A stretch of DNA of 64,000 nucleotides, from the NCBI GenBank assembly GCA_965233625.1, contig OZ247499.1, forward strand, positions 248,001 through 312,000, given 5' to 3'. Made by a program: the position numbers and the translations under genes. Positions 9,374-18,332 of the stretch are shown here, in pieces; position 1 is the stretch's first letter, and every line of letters starts with the position of its first letter. The DNA comes from G965233625 sp965233625. Its GTDB lineage: Bacteria; Planctomycetota; Planctomycetia; Pirellulales; Pirellulaceae. The notes beneath the pieces are model-generated. The model was not told where the DNA came from. It worked only from the letters and a program-made list of their open reading frames with translations, and did not search any database.

Positions 9374-11242
9374 ATGCCAGCCACCAGTAAAGGGAAAAAG
9401 AAACCTTCCCGTCAATCTACCAGAAACGGCAAGAAGCAGTCGCGGAAAAGCCGCAAGACCAAGTCGAAGACCGTTCTGGCCGGAAATCAGTCTCCGGGTA
9501 CAGCCAAAAAAATGGTTGTACCGGCCAGTGCCTCGCTAGACGCGATCGAGTGGGAATCGTGGGTCGGGCACCTTCAGACCACGACGAAGACGGTCGCCGC
9601 TTTCTCATTGTTCGCACCTGCGAAAGAATCTCCGCTGTTGTGGGGCTACCCGGCTGTTGCCGGGGATGAAGAAGACGGCACCGCATCCCTGATCCAGAAG
9701 CTGCACAAGGCCGCGCGGCACGCCGCCAAAGGAAAGAAAGCGAAGTACGTGACCACGGCTCTAGCCAACTGGCTTGAGTCCGCATCTGAGCCAGACGCGA
9801 CAACGCATGCACTGGAATACTTGGCCGTGGCGTATGCCCTTGCGCCCTGTGCCGCGCAGATTGGACAACCTCTGTGGCGCCAGCTGCTTGAGTTTCTGCA
9901 AACGTCCGCCCAGGACGCTGCCGGGATTCCGCTCGAAGACCAGCCCTGGCGGCAACAACTCTTGGGGGCGGAACTTGCTATCACGTTGGCCGCCGTGTTC
10001 CCATCGTTACAGGATTGCGCAGCCTTGCGCGGCGCCGGCATCTCAACGATGCGGGCGGGCATGTCGCAGCTGCTGGATGGCAACGGTTATCCGGCAGCCC
10101 GTTTCTTTCATCTGCTCCGTCCGCTGCTTGCCAGCTGGACACGGGCAGCGACCGTGGCGGACGTTGCCGGCTTCGACGTGTTTGAAAAAGAAACGCGTCT
10201 GCAGTTTGAATGGGTGGTCCGCCAGGCCGTGCGGCACTCGCGCAGCGATGGCACAGCGTGTTTCGTCCCGCACGAGCAAAGCAATTGGCAGCCGGGGCTC
10301 TTCGCCGCAGCGCTGGCTATCTCTGGAGACGAGAACGACGCTGCCGCCGCGGCAAAAGCGTTGCCCAAAACAAAGCTACTGCCACGCAACAAGCACGCAC
10401 TTCTGCCAGAATCTGCAGACCGCTCTGAATGGTCGCACGTCGCCACCTTACGGACCAACTGGAAACGCAACGCAACCAGCCTGACGGTGCAATTTGATAA
10501 ACCTGCGATGCAGGTAGAAGTGAATGCGGCAGGCAGCACCTTTCTCTGCGGCCAATGGGATTTCTCATTGCAGGCGAACGGCCAGACATTGGCGCCCGCC
10601 AGTTCCTGGTCAGAAGTCTGCTGGCACACGGATGACGATGTTGACTATCTGGAACTCGAACTGGAACTAGAAAACGGCTGGCGCGTGCAACGTTCTTTGC
10701 TGCTCGCACGCGAAGATGGCTTCCTGTTCCTGGCAGACGCTTTGCTGCACGATTCAGCGCAGCAGTACGAATACCAATCGCGATTGCCTCTTGCCGCAGG
10801 CACGAAATACGCGGCTGAAAAGCAGACCAACGAGGGGTTCCTTCAATCGGGGGACGCGTCCGCGCTGGTGATGCCGTTGGCTTTGCCTGAATGGCGTGAC
10901 GATGTGAATAAGGGCAGTCTGGCGGCGGATGGCGCCGGGCTGAAGCTCTCGCAGCATGGTTACGCGTCAAACGTGTTCACGCCGCTGGTTTTCGATTTCG
11001 GCGCCACTGCCACGTCGGCCTACACATGGCGGAAACTAACGGTGGCAAGCCAGTTAGAGATTGTGCACGACGACGTTGCCGTCGGTTACCGTGCCCGCCG
11101 TAATGCCCTTCAGTGGGCGTTCTACCGGTCGCTTGCCAAACCGGCGAACCGCACCGTGCTGGGCGAAAATATCATTTGTGAATTTTTCGCGATTAAGCTC
11201 GAAGATGATGGCAGCACGCACGAAATTATCAGCGTGGGCTGA
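9374..11242 (+). CDS. Unrecognised 622-aa protein with basic N-terminus
   Basis: I do not recognise the family firmly. The first ~45 residues are extremely Lys/Arg/Ser-rich (KGKKKPSRQSTRNGKKQSRK) with no signal peptide, giving a nucleic-acid- or surface-binding tail. Residues ~80-330 look all-helical; residues ~340-610 look beta-rich, with strands such as WRVQRSLLLAREDGFLFLAD. A helical toroid followed by a beta-sandwich recalls heparinase II/III-like or other polysaccharide lyases, but I see no diagnostic catalytic motif. It is a single gene between divergent and tandem spacers. The ATG at 9374 was chosen because an ATG two codons earlier lies out of frame; the RBS is weak. Confidence 0.7.
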   Translation: MPATSKGKKKPSRQSTRNGKKQSRKSRKTKSKTVLAGNQSPGTAKKMVVPASASLDAIEWESWVGHLQTTTKTVAAFSLFAPAKESPLLWGYPAVAGDEEDGTASLIQKLHKAARHAAKGKKAKYVTTALANWLESASEPDATTHALEYLAVAYALAPCAAQIGQPLWRQLLEFLQTSAQDAAGIPLEDQPWRQQLLGAELAITLAAVFPSLQDCAALRGAGISTMRAGMSQLLDGNGYPAARFFHLLRPLLASWTRAATVADVAGFDVFEKETRLQFEWVVRQAVRHSRSDGTACFVPHEQSNWQPGLFAAALAISGDENDAAAAAKALPKTKLLPRNKHALLPESADRSEWSHVATLRTNWKRNATSLTVQFDKPAMQVEVNAAGSTFLCGQWDFSLQANGQTLAPASSWSEVCWHTDDDVDYLELELELENGWRVQRSLLLAREDGFLFLADALLHDSAQQYEYQSRLPLAAGTKYAAEKQTNEGFLQSGDASALVMPLALPEWRDDVNKGSLAADGAGLKLSQHGYASNVFTPLVFDFGATATSAYTWRKLTVASQLEIVHDDVAVGYRARRNALQWAFYRSLAKPANRTVLGENIICEFFAIKLEDDGSTHEIISVG

Positions 11243-11492
11243 TCGTAACGATTGCGTGGCATAGGCGCCGCGCGGCGATTGCAATTGACACAAAATAGTG
11301 CAGCCACACAATAGACTTAAGGATGGAACCGGCCGCACAACGGCTACATAATCCGATGTGCGCACGATCCCCCTAAAATCCGTACCTACGGCAAATTCAA
11401 AGGCAACGTGTAGCGGCGGCGGACAACACGATGCATGCTAGAGTTTACAACGTGCGTTGTGAACGATAACTGTCGCCTTGAGGGGTGCTGCG
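11243..11492. other. Intergenic spacer with a GC palindrome
   Basis: 250 bp. It contains the perfect 12-bp palindrome CGCCGCGCGGCG at 11266-11277, shortly after the stop of the orphan gene, which could act as a weak hairpin. The rest holds no recognisable gene. Confidence 0.4.
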
Positions 11493-12683
11493 TTGCATTA
11501 TGATGTCGCCATTGTCGGCGCCGGACTCGCTGGACTGGAAGCCTCGCGGTTGATGGCCGCCCAAGGTTTTTCCACGGTCCTGATTGACCGCAAAGAAAGG
11601 CTTGATGCCGGCATACACACCACCGGCATCTTTGTGCGACGCACGTTCGAAGACTTCGACTTCGCGTCGCATTGTCTGGGCCCTGCCGTAAAACACGTTC
11701 AGTTGTATTCGCCGCCCAATCGCAGAGGGCAACGGCAGTCCGTGCTGCTGCAGAGCCGGCACGACGAATTTCGCGTTGGCAAAATGGGGCCGCTGTACCT
11801 GCAGCTGCTCGAAGACGCGCGTGGAGCCGGCGTCGACTGGGTTCCCGGCGTGAGCTTTCAAAGGTTGTCGCACACGAACGATCACACGGAGTTGCACCTG
11901 GTGCGCCGCGAAGAACCGTTCTCGATTACGGCGCGTTACGTCATCGGGGCCGATGGCGCCGCCTCTAAGGTCGCCGGTGCGATGCAACTTAGCCAGAACA
12001 AGACGTGGATCGTTGGCGTGGAAGAGGTGTATCACGGCGGCAAAATGCAAGGGCCGCCCACGCTGCACTGCTTTGTGGACCCGGTGCTTTCACCCGGCTA
12101 CATCGCATGGATTGCCCACGACGGCGAAGAGACGCATCTGGGTGTAGGCGGATACCCGGGCGCATTCTCGCCAGATCAGGCGCTGAAGAAATTTAAAGCA
12201 GAGGCGCCGTCGTACATTGATCTAAAACACGCTGAACTCATCGAGCGACGCGGCGGCCGGATTCCCGTCGGGGGCATCCTGCCTAAGATCGTCAACGACC
12301 GTGGCATGTTGCTGGGCGACGCAGCCGGCGCCGTTTCGCCATTGACCGCGGGCGGACTCGATCCGTGCATGCGGCAGTCGGCGCTGGCAGCGGAAGTGGT
12401 TGGCGAGTATCTGAAGACGGGCAACGCCGCAGCACTCAAGCGTTATCAAGGCGCCAGATTCCGCAAGAAATTCTTTCTGCGAAATCTAATGCGGCGCGGC
12501 ATCTCTCTCTGCCGTAGTCCGTGGCTGCTTTCGACGGCGTTCCGCTTTCTGCCGCACTGGCCCGCCCGGCAACTGGCGCAGCACGTCTTCTTCGGCAAAG
12601 GCTCGTTCCCGATTGATATCGACGAGATCAAACGGGCGCCCGCGAAGCCAGCCACCCGGCAATACGCGTCGGCTGCGCGGTAG
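11493..12683 (+). CDS. FAD-dependent oxidoreductase, geranylgeranyl reductase type
   Basis: 396 aa using the TTG at 11493, because GAGGGG (11480-11485) lies 7 nt upstream; an in-frame TTG at 11478 has no such site. The Rossmann FAD motif VAIVGAGLAGLEAS begins at residue 5 (G9xG11xxG14). A second FAD contact, LLGDAAGAVSPLTAGGLDP, is near residues 273-291 and is typical of the geranylgeranyl reductase/halogenase-like superfamily. A role in reducing isoprenoid chains of lipids or quinones is plausible, but the substrate is not shown. A basic C-terminus follows. It is not in an obvious operon; the next gene is on the opposite strand. Confidence 0.8.
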   Translation: MHYDVAIVGAGLAGLEASRLMAAQGFSTVLIDRKERLDAGIHTTGIFVRRTFEDFDFASHCLGPAVKHVQLYSPPNRRGQRQSVLLQSRHDEFRVGKMGPLYLQLLEDARGAGVDWVPGVSFQRLSHTNDHTELHLVRREEPFSITARYVIGADGAASKVAGAMQLSQNKTWIVGVEEVYHGGKMQGPPTLHCFVDPVLSPGYIAWIAHDGEETHLGVGGYPGAFSPDQALKKFKAEAPSYIDLKHAELIERRGGRIPVGGILPKIVNDRGMLLGDAAGAVSPLTAGGLDPCMRQSALAAEVVGEYLKTGNAAALKRYQGARFRKKFFLRNLMRRGISLCRSPWLLSTAFRFLPHWPARQLAQHVFFGKGSFPIDIDEIKRAPAKPATRQYASAAR

Positions 12684-12705
12684 GAATCGACGGCCTTACT
12701 AGAGG

Positions 12706-13134
12706 CTAATTCAGCACCCAGTAGAAGTAGTACAGCATCGCCGTCAGGCTGCCCATCAGGCTCATCGCGACCAGCGTCATACGGAAGTTCCACTGCTCCC
12801 GTCCGAGCCAGTCCGGACTCCTCAGCCCGAAACCAGCCTCATAGCCACACGCCGCGCACTGATCGTAAAACCGCGGTGCGAATGCTTCGTCGCATTCGGT
12901 GCACATGAAAAGAATCTCAGCAGCACTGCTTTCAGCTTCGCCACCATCGCCGGGCATCCGGCTAGGACGGGCAGCCTCCACCTGGCCCAGATACGGCGCC
13001 AGGGGAAATGCGTTGCTGGCATGATGACAGACCGGGCATTCCGCCTGACGCCGCTCGTTGCACTTGGGGCAATGCGGCCAATCCTGCCAGACGTCACCTG
13101 CGACGGGACCTGTTTCGGCGGGTGTTGTATCCAT
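12706..13134 (-). CDS. Double zinc-ribbon protein with C-terminal membrane anchor
   Basis: 142 aa. Two Cys clusters are visible: CPKC and CPVCHH (residues ~22-38) form one zinc ribbon, and CTEC with CAACGYE (~78-97) the other. A hydrophobic C-terminal helix (FRMTLVAMSLMGSLTAMLYYFYWVL) makes it a tail-anchored membrane protein. No known family is recognised; similar small zinc-ribbon membrane proteins are common in planctomycetes. It converges on the flavoprotein gene with only 22 bp between stops. Confidence 0.75.
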   Translation of the reverse strand: MDTTPAETGPVAGDVWQDWPHCPKCNERRQAECPVCHHASNAFPLAPYLGQVEAARPSRMPGDGGEAESSAAEILFMCTECDEAFAPRFYDQCAACGYEAGFGLRSPDWLGREQWNFRMTLVAMSLMGSLTAMLYYFYWVLN

Positions 13135-13148
13135 AACAAATACCCTGA

Positions 13149-13219
13149 CACCGTGAGTCAGGCCCCTGCCTGACGGTGGTTGAGGTGGACTGCGTTACAT
13201 CGTCAGGCAGGCGCCTGAC
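13149..13219. repeat. Twin REP-like hairpins
   Basis: Two hairpins share the same 7-bp stem GTCAGGC/GCCTGAC: 13157-13174 with loop CCCT and 13202-13219 with loop AGGC. They are 28 bp apart in the spacer between the zinc-ribbon gene and the aldo/keto reductase gene. Repeated palindromes with identical stems and different loops resemble REP-type elements or a transcription-processing signal. Confidence 0.6.
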
Positions 13220-13225
13220 CTACGG

Positions 13226-14221
13226 CTATTTGTAGCGGGAACTTCCGCTTCCCTGCCACATATCGGGGTTCGGACCGAGCGTCTGCATCAAATCTGCCGT
13301 TACTTTAGACAATTCTTCTAAGGCGTCGCCCGGCAGCGGGTTGTCGAACGTGCTGAGATTGGCTTCCAGTTGCTGCTGATTTTTCACACCGGCAATCACC
13401 GAAGTGACGCCAGGCTGCGCTGCGACCCAGGCTAAAGACACATCCGCCATGGTGCGGTTCAGACCCTGGCAGATTCTCCGGATTGCGTCGATGGCGGCGA
13501 ACGTCTCTGCTTCGCAGCCTGGTTCGCCGTGCCTTGCTTTATCGCGGCCGGTTGCAAAATGACGGGATCGGGCGCGGCCGTCGGGAACATCCGCGGCGGT
13601 CTGGAATTTATCGGCCAGCATGCCATGCATCAGCGGGCTATATGCCAGCACACCGATATTCTGCTGCTGACAATGCGGTAGGATGCCGTGTTCGATCGCC
13701 CGCCATATTAGGTTGTAAGGCAACTGGTTGGTAACGGGCGCAGCAAGCGGCGCGATGGCGTTCATGTCGCCCAGGCCCATATTACAGACGCCAATATGCC
13801 GCACCTTGCCCGACTCACGTAGCTTCAGCATGGCGCCCCATGTTTCTTCCGCGGGTACTTCCGGGTCTGTCCAGTGTGTCTGATACAGGTCGATATAATC
13901 CGTTCCCAGCCGCGAAAGCGACCGCTCGCAGGCGGCGATAACATCATCGGGCGCCATCGAATTGGGGTGCACTTTCGACGCGATAACAATCTGGTCACGA
14001 CGTCCGGCGAATGTTTCGCCGAGCAGCTTTTCACTGGCGCCGTCGGCGTACACTTCCGCCGTGTCAAAGAAATTCACACCCGCATCAAACGCGGCATTCA
14101 TGGCCGCCACCGAGTCGGACGCTTCACGTTCTCCCCAGTGAAAATCCGTGATGATGCCCCAGCAACCAAATGCCAGGCGTGAAACTTCAAGACCAGTGCC
14201 AGGTAACTGCGTGGTTTGCAT
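13226..14221 (-). CDS. Aldo/keto reductase
   Basis: 331 aa, the usual family length. The complete catalytic tetrad is visible: D53 and Y58 in FFDTAEVYADG, K83 in IASKVH, and H116 in YQTHWTDP. The NADPH-binding end motif GVTSVIAGVKNQQQLEANL lies near residues 274-292. This is a soluble TIM-barrel NADPH-dependent carbonyl reductase of the voltage-gated K channel beta-subunit/YajO-like group; the substrate cannot be read. The stop is 31 bp from the start-side neighbour region of the ModA-like gene's 3' end, so the two could be co-transcribed with the ModA-like gene first. Confidence 0.9.
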   Translation of the reverse strand: MQTTQLPGTGLEVSRLAFGCWGIITDFHWGEREASDSVAAMNAAFDAGVNFFDTAEVYADGASEKLLGETFAGRRDQIVIASKVHPNSMAPDDVIAACERSLSRLGTDYIDLYQTHWTDPEVPAEETWGAMLKLRESGKVRHIGVCNMGLGDMNAIAPLAAPVTNQLPYNLIWRAIEHGILPHCQQQNIGVLAYSPLMHGMLADKFQTAADVPDGRARSRHFATGRDKARHGEPGCEAETFAAIDAIRRICQGLNRTMADVSLAWVAAQPGVTSVIAGVKNQQQLEANLSTFDNPLPGDALEELSKVTADLMQTLGPNPDMWQGSGSSRYK

Positions 14222-14251
14222 GGATAACTCTAAAGAAGGATGAAATCGGAA

Positions 14252-15808
14252 TTATTCGTTGGTTGACCAGTCGAAGCCAAGCTTCAGGAAACGGTCGCGG
14301 GACTTTTCGGTTCGTATCGCGTCAACCAGCCGCCCCGCAAGCTGCGGATGGTCGGTATCCTTGGCAACGGCGATCGGCTGATTCGCCAGTGCAGCCGGGT
14401 CCGGCAGATCGATGACCATCAGCTTTTCGCGTTGCAGCGTGGTGTTGGCTTTATACACGATTGCTGCATCCAGGCTGCCAAGCACAACATGTTCAACCAG
14501 CCGGTCGGCAGTGGGAGGCAAGTCTTTGAGATTCGGGAACACCTTTTCCCACAGGTTGTTTTTTTGCAGCAGACGTTGAGAGAGGAAGCCTAACGCGCTT
14601 TTCTCTGGATGGGTAACACCCACTTTCAAACCGGGTCTGGTGAGATCTTCGAGCGTCTTCACCTGAAGCTTGTCCGCGCGGTCGCGATGCGTGATTAGCA
14701 CCATTCGGGTTGAAGACACATCCTGCGGCGGCGTGAACAACTGGCGGACCTTATCCATCTCAATAAAGGTTGTGTCGCAGGCGAAGTAGACATCTGGGCG
14801 GGCGCCGGTTTTGATCTGCCCGACCAGCACGCCGCAGCCATTGTAGGTGGCGGTCACGGTCACGCCTTCACGCTCTTCAAACTCCCGCAGCGTGCCGGAA
14901 ATGGCAGGTCTGTTGAGGCCGCCGGCGAAGACGATCAGCTCTGGCTGTTCCGCCCACTTGTCGCCCTGCACCACTTCGTAGCCGTGCCGTTTGAAATGCA
15001 ACAGTCCTTTATCTTCCGCGGTCGCATAGCGAAGAAAATGCAGCGCGGCCGACGGCTGTTTGCTGTCTTCCAGAATGCTCATGCAGATCTGTTTGGGATT
15101 GGACTGAAACGCCTCGACATGCACCGTTTCCAGCTCCGGGTATTGTCCGGCGGTTGCGTCCCAGACCACACCCGCATCGACGGCGCCGCTTTTGATATCG
15201 TTGGCCACTTCGTTCACCGTGCCGCGTGCAGTAGTGGCGGCGGCGAAGACTTTATCCCATTGCGGCGTGGCGGAATCTTTTTCCGCATGTTGCGCGAGCA
15301 GCTTCTTGGCTGCGCGGCTGATGGCGGCGACTTTCGCCTCGGCGAGCGACACCCGCACATCGTCGCGCAGCAGATCGGACATTCCCTGGATCTTTTGCGG
15401 GTTGCCTTTCGCCACAGCTAAAGCGGGCCTCTGCCAGGCGATGGGCACATGCTCGCGGAGCAGGCCAAGCTTCTTGCCATCTTCGATGTACGCTTTGTCA
15501 GCAGCAAGGTAGAGGTCGCCCTTGCTGGCAGCGCGGATTTTGCTGAGCAGAGCGCCGGAGCCCGCGTAGTCAACCTCGACGCGTGCGTTATATTTTTCTT
15601 CGTATTCCTTGACGATGTCAGCAACCGGCAGGCGGATACCTGCGGCGCAGTAGAGCCGCAGCGTTTTGCGTGGCGCCTGTTCGCCGTCGCTGGCCGGTTC
15701 CATAGCCGCCGGCCGCCGCGGTCCAGAACCCCAATAAAGCAGGCCGCCTAGCAGAGCTACGGCAATCACGGATATTGCGATGAAGACGCCAATGCCTGGT
15801 TTGTTCAT
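14252..15808 (-). CDS. Tandem ModA-like substrate-binding protein, membrane-anchored
   Basis: 518 aa from the ATG at 15808, which puts a membrane anchor at residues 6-27 (GVFIAISVIAVALLGGLLYWG); the frame continues upstream to 15922 but would overlap the divergent gene. Two type-2 periplasmic binding domains follow: first from LRLYCAAGIRLPVADIVKEY (residue ~48), second from LIVFAGGLNRPAISGTLREF (~290). Each has the molybdate-binding-protein pattern (..SGALLSKI, ..NGCGVLVGQI; DLYLAAD, DVYFACD). Known ModA proteins have one domain; no ABC permease or ATPase is adjacent. The divergent neighbour is a Moco-domain protein, which supports a molybdate/tungstate link by inference. Confidence 0.85.
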   Translation of the reverse strand: MNKPGIGVFIAISVIAVALLGGLLYWGSGPRRPAAMEPASDGEQAPRKTLRLYCAAGIRLPVADIVKEYEEKYNARVEVDYAGSGALLSKIRAASKGDLYLAADKAYIEDGKKLGLLREHVPIAWQRPALAVAKGNPQKIQGMSDLLRDDVRVSLAEAKVAAISRAAKKLLAQHAEKDSATPQWDKVFAAATTARGTVNEVANDIKSGAVDAGVVWDATAGQYPELETVHVEAFQSNPKQICMSILEDSKQPSAALHFLRYATAEDKGLLHFKRHGYEVVQGDKWAEQPELIVFAGGLNRPAISGTLREFEEREGVTVTATYNGCGVLVGQIKTGARPDVYFACDTTFIEMDKVRQLFTPPQDVSSTRMVLITHRDRADKLQVKTLEDLTRPGLKVGVTHPEKSALGFLSQRLLQKNNLWEKVFPNLKDLPPTADRLVEHVVLGSLDAAIVYKANTTLQREKLMVIDLPDPAALANQPIAVAKDTDHPQLAGRLVDAIRTEKSRDRFLKLGFDWSTNE

Positions 15809-15897
15809 AATGCCGCATAGGGTGAGGTGATTTGCCGCAGTCATTCTAACGCCCGGCGATTCCCTCGCCCAGAAGCCGCCAGCCGCGAGGCGAGGCC

Positions 15898-17142
15898 GTG
15901 AGTCATCCAATGAGTCAGACAAAAAAACTTTGCAGTCACTTAGCCACAGTGGGCGATCCGGGCGACCATCAGCTTGGCGACACAGACTCCTGGCGCCTGC
16001 GGGTGAGTGGAGATGTGGCTAATGAACTTGAGCTCTCGATCGCGGATCTTGCGTTGCTGCCACAGTGCACCGTGCAGATTCCTGTGCAATGTGTTTCAAG
16101 CGGCAACATCCGCCGCAACGCTTCCGGCGGATTGTGTAGCGGCGCGGTGCAGTTCCGTGGCGTCTGTCTGACGGAAATCGCCGCTGCGGCGAACATCGAC
16201 CCGGCGGTGCAATGCGTGCGGTTCATCAGTGCGGCGCCCGGCGGCTGTGGGCCGCAGCACGAGTTGCACGATACGGCGATTGACCTTGCGCATTGCTTGT
16301 CGCCGCAGCAGGTGCTGCTGGCAACATCGCTGAACGATCAGCCGCTGCCTTATATAAATGGCGGCCCGTTGCGGAGCGTGGTGCAGCAGCGTTACTTCTA
16401 CAAGTCACTGAAATGGCTGAGCCGTATTGAATTTACAAGGCGAACGATGGACCAGTGTCAGGGCACCTGGGAACGCTATGCCGGCTATCACAACGCGGCG
16501 CGAATCGCATTGGGTGAGAAGTTCCAGCCCTTCTTCAAAGTCGTTGATGACAACGGCGTGCCACAACCCGTAGAAGATCCGCAGCAGACACTCACGCAGA
16601 TGCTAAGCCGGGGCGATGTCAGCCGGGTGGTGGTCGCTCAACTGAATCCACCAAAGAAAGGACAGGCAGTTAGCGGGATGCTGCCTGACTTTGCCGATCA
16701 GATCACTACCAACACAAGTCTGCGGTTTACAAGTGAGCCAGGCGCCATTGGCCGGCCAGGCTTTGCTGCTGCGATGCGGGGGATTGATTTTCGGGAGAAA
16801 GAACTGGCAGGCTGGCCAGCGGCTTATGTGAACTTCTCGCTGTGCAAATTCTTCCGCATCGATCTTCGTAACGCGGACCTTAGACGTTGTGACTTCGAAG
16901 GCGCCAAGTTTCTCGAATGTGATCTGACCGGCGCGAATCTCGCGGGCGCGTACCTGGCCGGCGCGGCGTTTTACAACTGCGACCTAAGCGGCGCCGATCT
17001 ATCGAGTGCCAATGTAAACGGCGCCGTATTCCAGAAGCCGGGCGGCGCTGTTTCCAGCGTCCGCGAAGCGCGATTTGGTGAAGTGCAAGGGATGAGTCCT
17101 GCGCTGCGAAAATGGCTGATCGACAACGGCGCCGTGTTGTAA
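15898..17142 (+). CDS. Sulfite-oxidase-like Moco protein with C-terminal pentapeptide repeats
   Basis: 414 aa. Residues ~30-185 match the oxidoreductase molybdopterin-binding fold: a candidate Mo-ligating Cys65 in QCVSSGNIRR corresponds to the C-A-G-N-R-R stretch of sulfite oxidases, and PYINGGPLRSVVQQRYFYKSLKWLSRIEF matches the domain's end. From ~321 to ~381 there are pentapeptide repeats of the A(D/N)Lxx type (ADLRR, ADLSS, ANLAG), predicting a right-handed quadrilateral helix. No signal peptide is visible, so it appears cytoplasmic, unlike most relatives. Start: the GTG at 15898 has GAGG 7 nt upstream; an ATG at 15910 is the alternative. It is divergent from the tandem ModA-like gene. Confidence 0.8.
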   Translation: MSHPMSQTKKLCSHLATVGDPGDHQLGDTDSWRLRVSGDVANELELSIADLALLPQCTVQIPVQCVSSGNIRRNASGGLCSGAVQFRGVCLTEIAAAANIDPAVQCVRFISAAPGGCGPQHELHDTAIDLAHCLSPQQVLLATSLNDQPLPYINGGPLRSVVQQRYFYKSLKWLSRIEFTRRTMDQCQGTWERYAGYHNAARIALGEKFQPFFKVVDDNGVPQPVEDPQQTLTQMLSRGDVSRVVVAQLNPPKKGQAVSGMLPDFADQITTNTSLRFTSEPGAIGRPGFAAAMRGIDFREKELAGWPAAYVNFSLCKFFRIDLRNADLRRCDFEGAKFLECDLTGANLAGAYLAGAAFYNCDLSGADLSSANVNGAVFQKPGGAVSSVREARFGEVQGMSPALRKWLIDNGAVL

Positions 17143-17165
17143 AGCGCCATTACAGAAGCCATGTG

Positions 17166-18071
17166 CTACTGCGCCCGTGGGTGCGCTTTTTCGTAAACGG
17201 CGCGTAGGCCTGCGGTGCTGATGTGTGTGTAGATTTGCGTTGTCACCAGGCTCTTGTGTCCCAGCAGTTCCTGCACACTGCGGATGTCGGCGCCTGAATC
17301 TAACAGATGTGTCGCAAAGCTATGCCGCAACGTGTGCGGGGTGGTCCTCAGGTCCAGCCCCGCCAGTTTCAGATGCTTTTCCAGCATGCGGGCGACGCTT
17401 CGCGTGGTAATGCGGCGGCCAAACTTGTTGAGGAAAATAGGAGCGTCGTCACCTTCTGGCTGATCCGAAGCAAGTTTCCGCACACTCAGCCACTGTTTCA
17501 GCGCTTCGGTGGCGAAAGAACCAACCGGGGCCAGCCTTTCTTTCCGGCCTTTGCCGCGGACACGGATCAGCATGCCATGCCAGTCGATATCGCCATCGTT
17601 CATACCCACCGCTTCGCTGACACGCAGTCCCGCGGAGTACATCGTTTCTAGAATCGCCCGGTCGCGCAGACCGCTGGGCGTGGATGCATCCGGGGCGGAT
17701 AGCAACTGGCCGATTTCTTCGGTGGAAAGAAAGTGCGGCAGCTTGCGGCCGGGGCGTGGATTGCGGAGTGGTTTCGCCGGATTGGAGTCGACCAGCCCTT
17801 CACGCTGTGCGAAACGGAAGAAACTTCGCATCGACGCCAGGTGCCGTGAGACACTCGACTTGGAATAACCAGCGTCGTGCAAGGCGGAAACATACGTCCG
17901 CAGGTCCGTTGGCGTGATCGACGAAGGCGAAATCCGCTCACCTTGCGTTTCCGCCAGATAACCTGTCAGGTTATCGAGATCTTCACGGTACGACTTCACC
18001 GTTAGTTCCGCTGCGTTCCGCTCAACCGTCATATACCGCAGGAAGTTTGCAACAGCATTCTGCATCTGCAT
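17166..18071 (-). CDS. xerC/D: Tyrosine recombinase of the XerC/XerD type
   Basis: 301 aa, the standard length. An N-terminal SAM-like core-binding domain (residues ~1-95) precedes the catalytic domain. All active-site residues are visible: R150 in SAGLRVSE, K174 in VRGKGRKER, H246 and R249 in HTLRHSF, H272 in LLGHKS, and nucleophile Y281 in QIYTHIS. The family resolves chromosome dimers at dif; I cannot tell XerC from XerD. No cassettes, integron site or phage genes are nearby, so a housekeeping role is more likely than a mobile one. Confidence 0.9.
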   Translation of the reverse strand: MQMQNAVANFLRYMTVERNAAELTVKSYREDLDNLTGYLAETQGERISPSSITPTDLRTYVSALHDAGYSKSSVSRHLASMRSFFRFAQREGLVDSNPAKPLRNPRPGRKLPHFLSTEEIGQLLSAPDASTPSGLRDRAILETMYSAGLRVSEAVGMNDGDIDWHGMLIRVRGKGRKERLAPVGSFATEALKQWLSVRKLASDQPEGDDAPIFLNKFGRRITTRSVARMLEKHLKLAGLDLRTTPHTLRHSFATHLLDSGADIRSVQELLGHKSLVTTQIYTHISTAGLRAVYEKAHPRAQ

Positions 18072-18332
18072 GGCGGCGCAGCAGGCTCAGCCTGCCTTCC
18101 TTGAGGTCAGGTGGGATTCTGGTCCAGAACGTCACAGAGCCACGTCCGAACGCTTATATGGGCGTCTGCGGACGCACGCGAAAAACGTGTCAGGGACAAA
18201 GCGCCGGTTGTTTACCCGCGCCGATATTTTCAACGCCGTTCTTTACCCGCGCCGTTATTTTCAGCGCCGGTTTTTGTGGCCGGACGGATTGATGCGCCGG
18301 TTATTGCGTGGAAGTTAGAAACATTCGGCGCA
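18072..18332. other. Intergenic region with GCGCCG-rich repeats
   Basis: 261 bp upstream of the Xer gene and downstream of the small 91-aa gene. It contains the 31-bp tandem duplication listed separately and several additional GCGCCGG copies (near 18201 and 18294). No gene is recognised. Confidence 0.5.
18211..18272. repeat. 31-bp tandem direct repeat, two copies
   Basis: Units 18211-18241 and 18242-18272 match at 27 of 31 positions; both begin TTTACCCGCGCCG and contain TATTTTCA followed by GCGCCG or ACGCCG. The unit resembles a short dispersed intergenic repeat. Confidence 0.7.

Noticed and set aside
17166..18071. Tyrosine recombinase as integrase of an island or integron
   Set aside because: Xer-like length and motifs, no tRNA target, cassette array or phage genes nearby.
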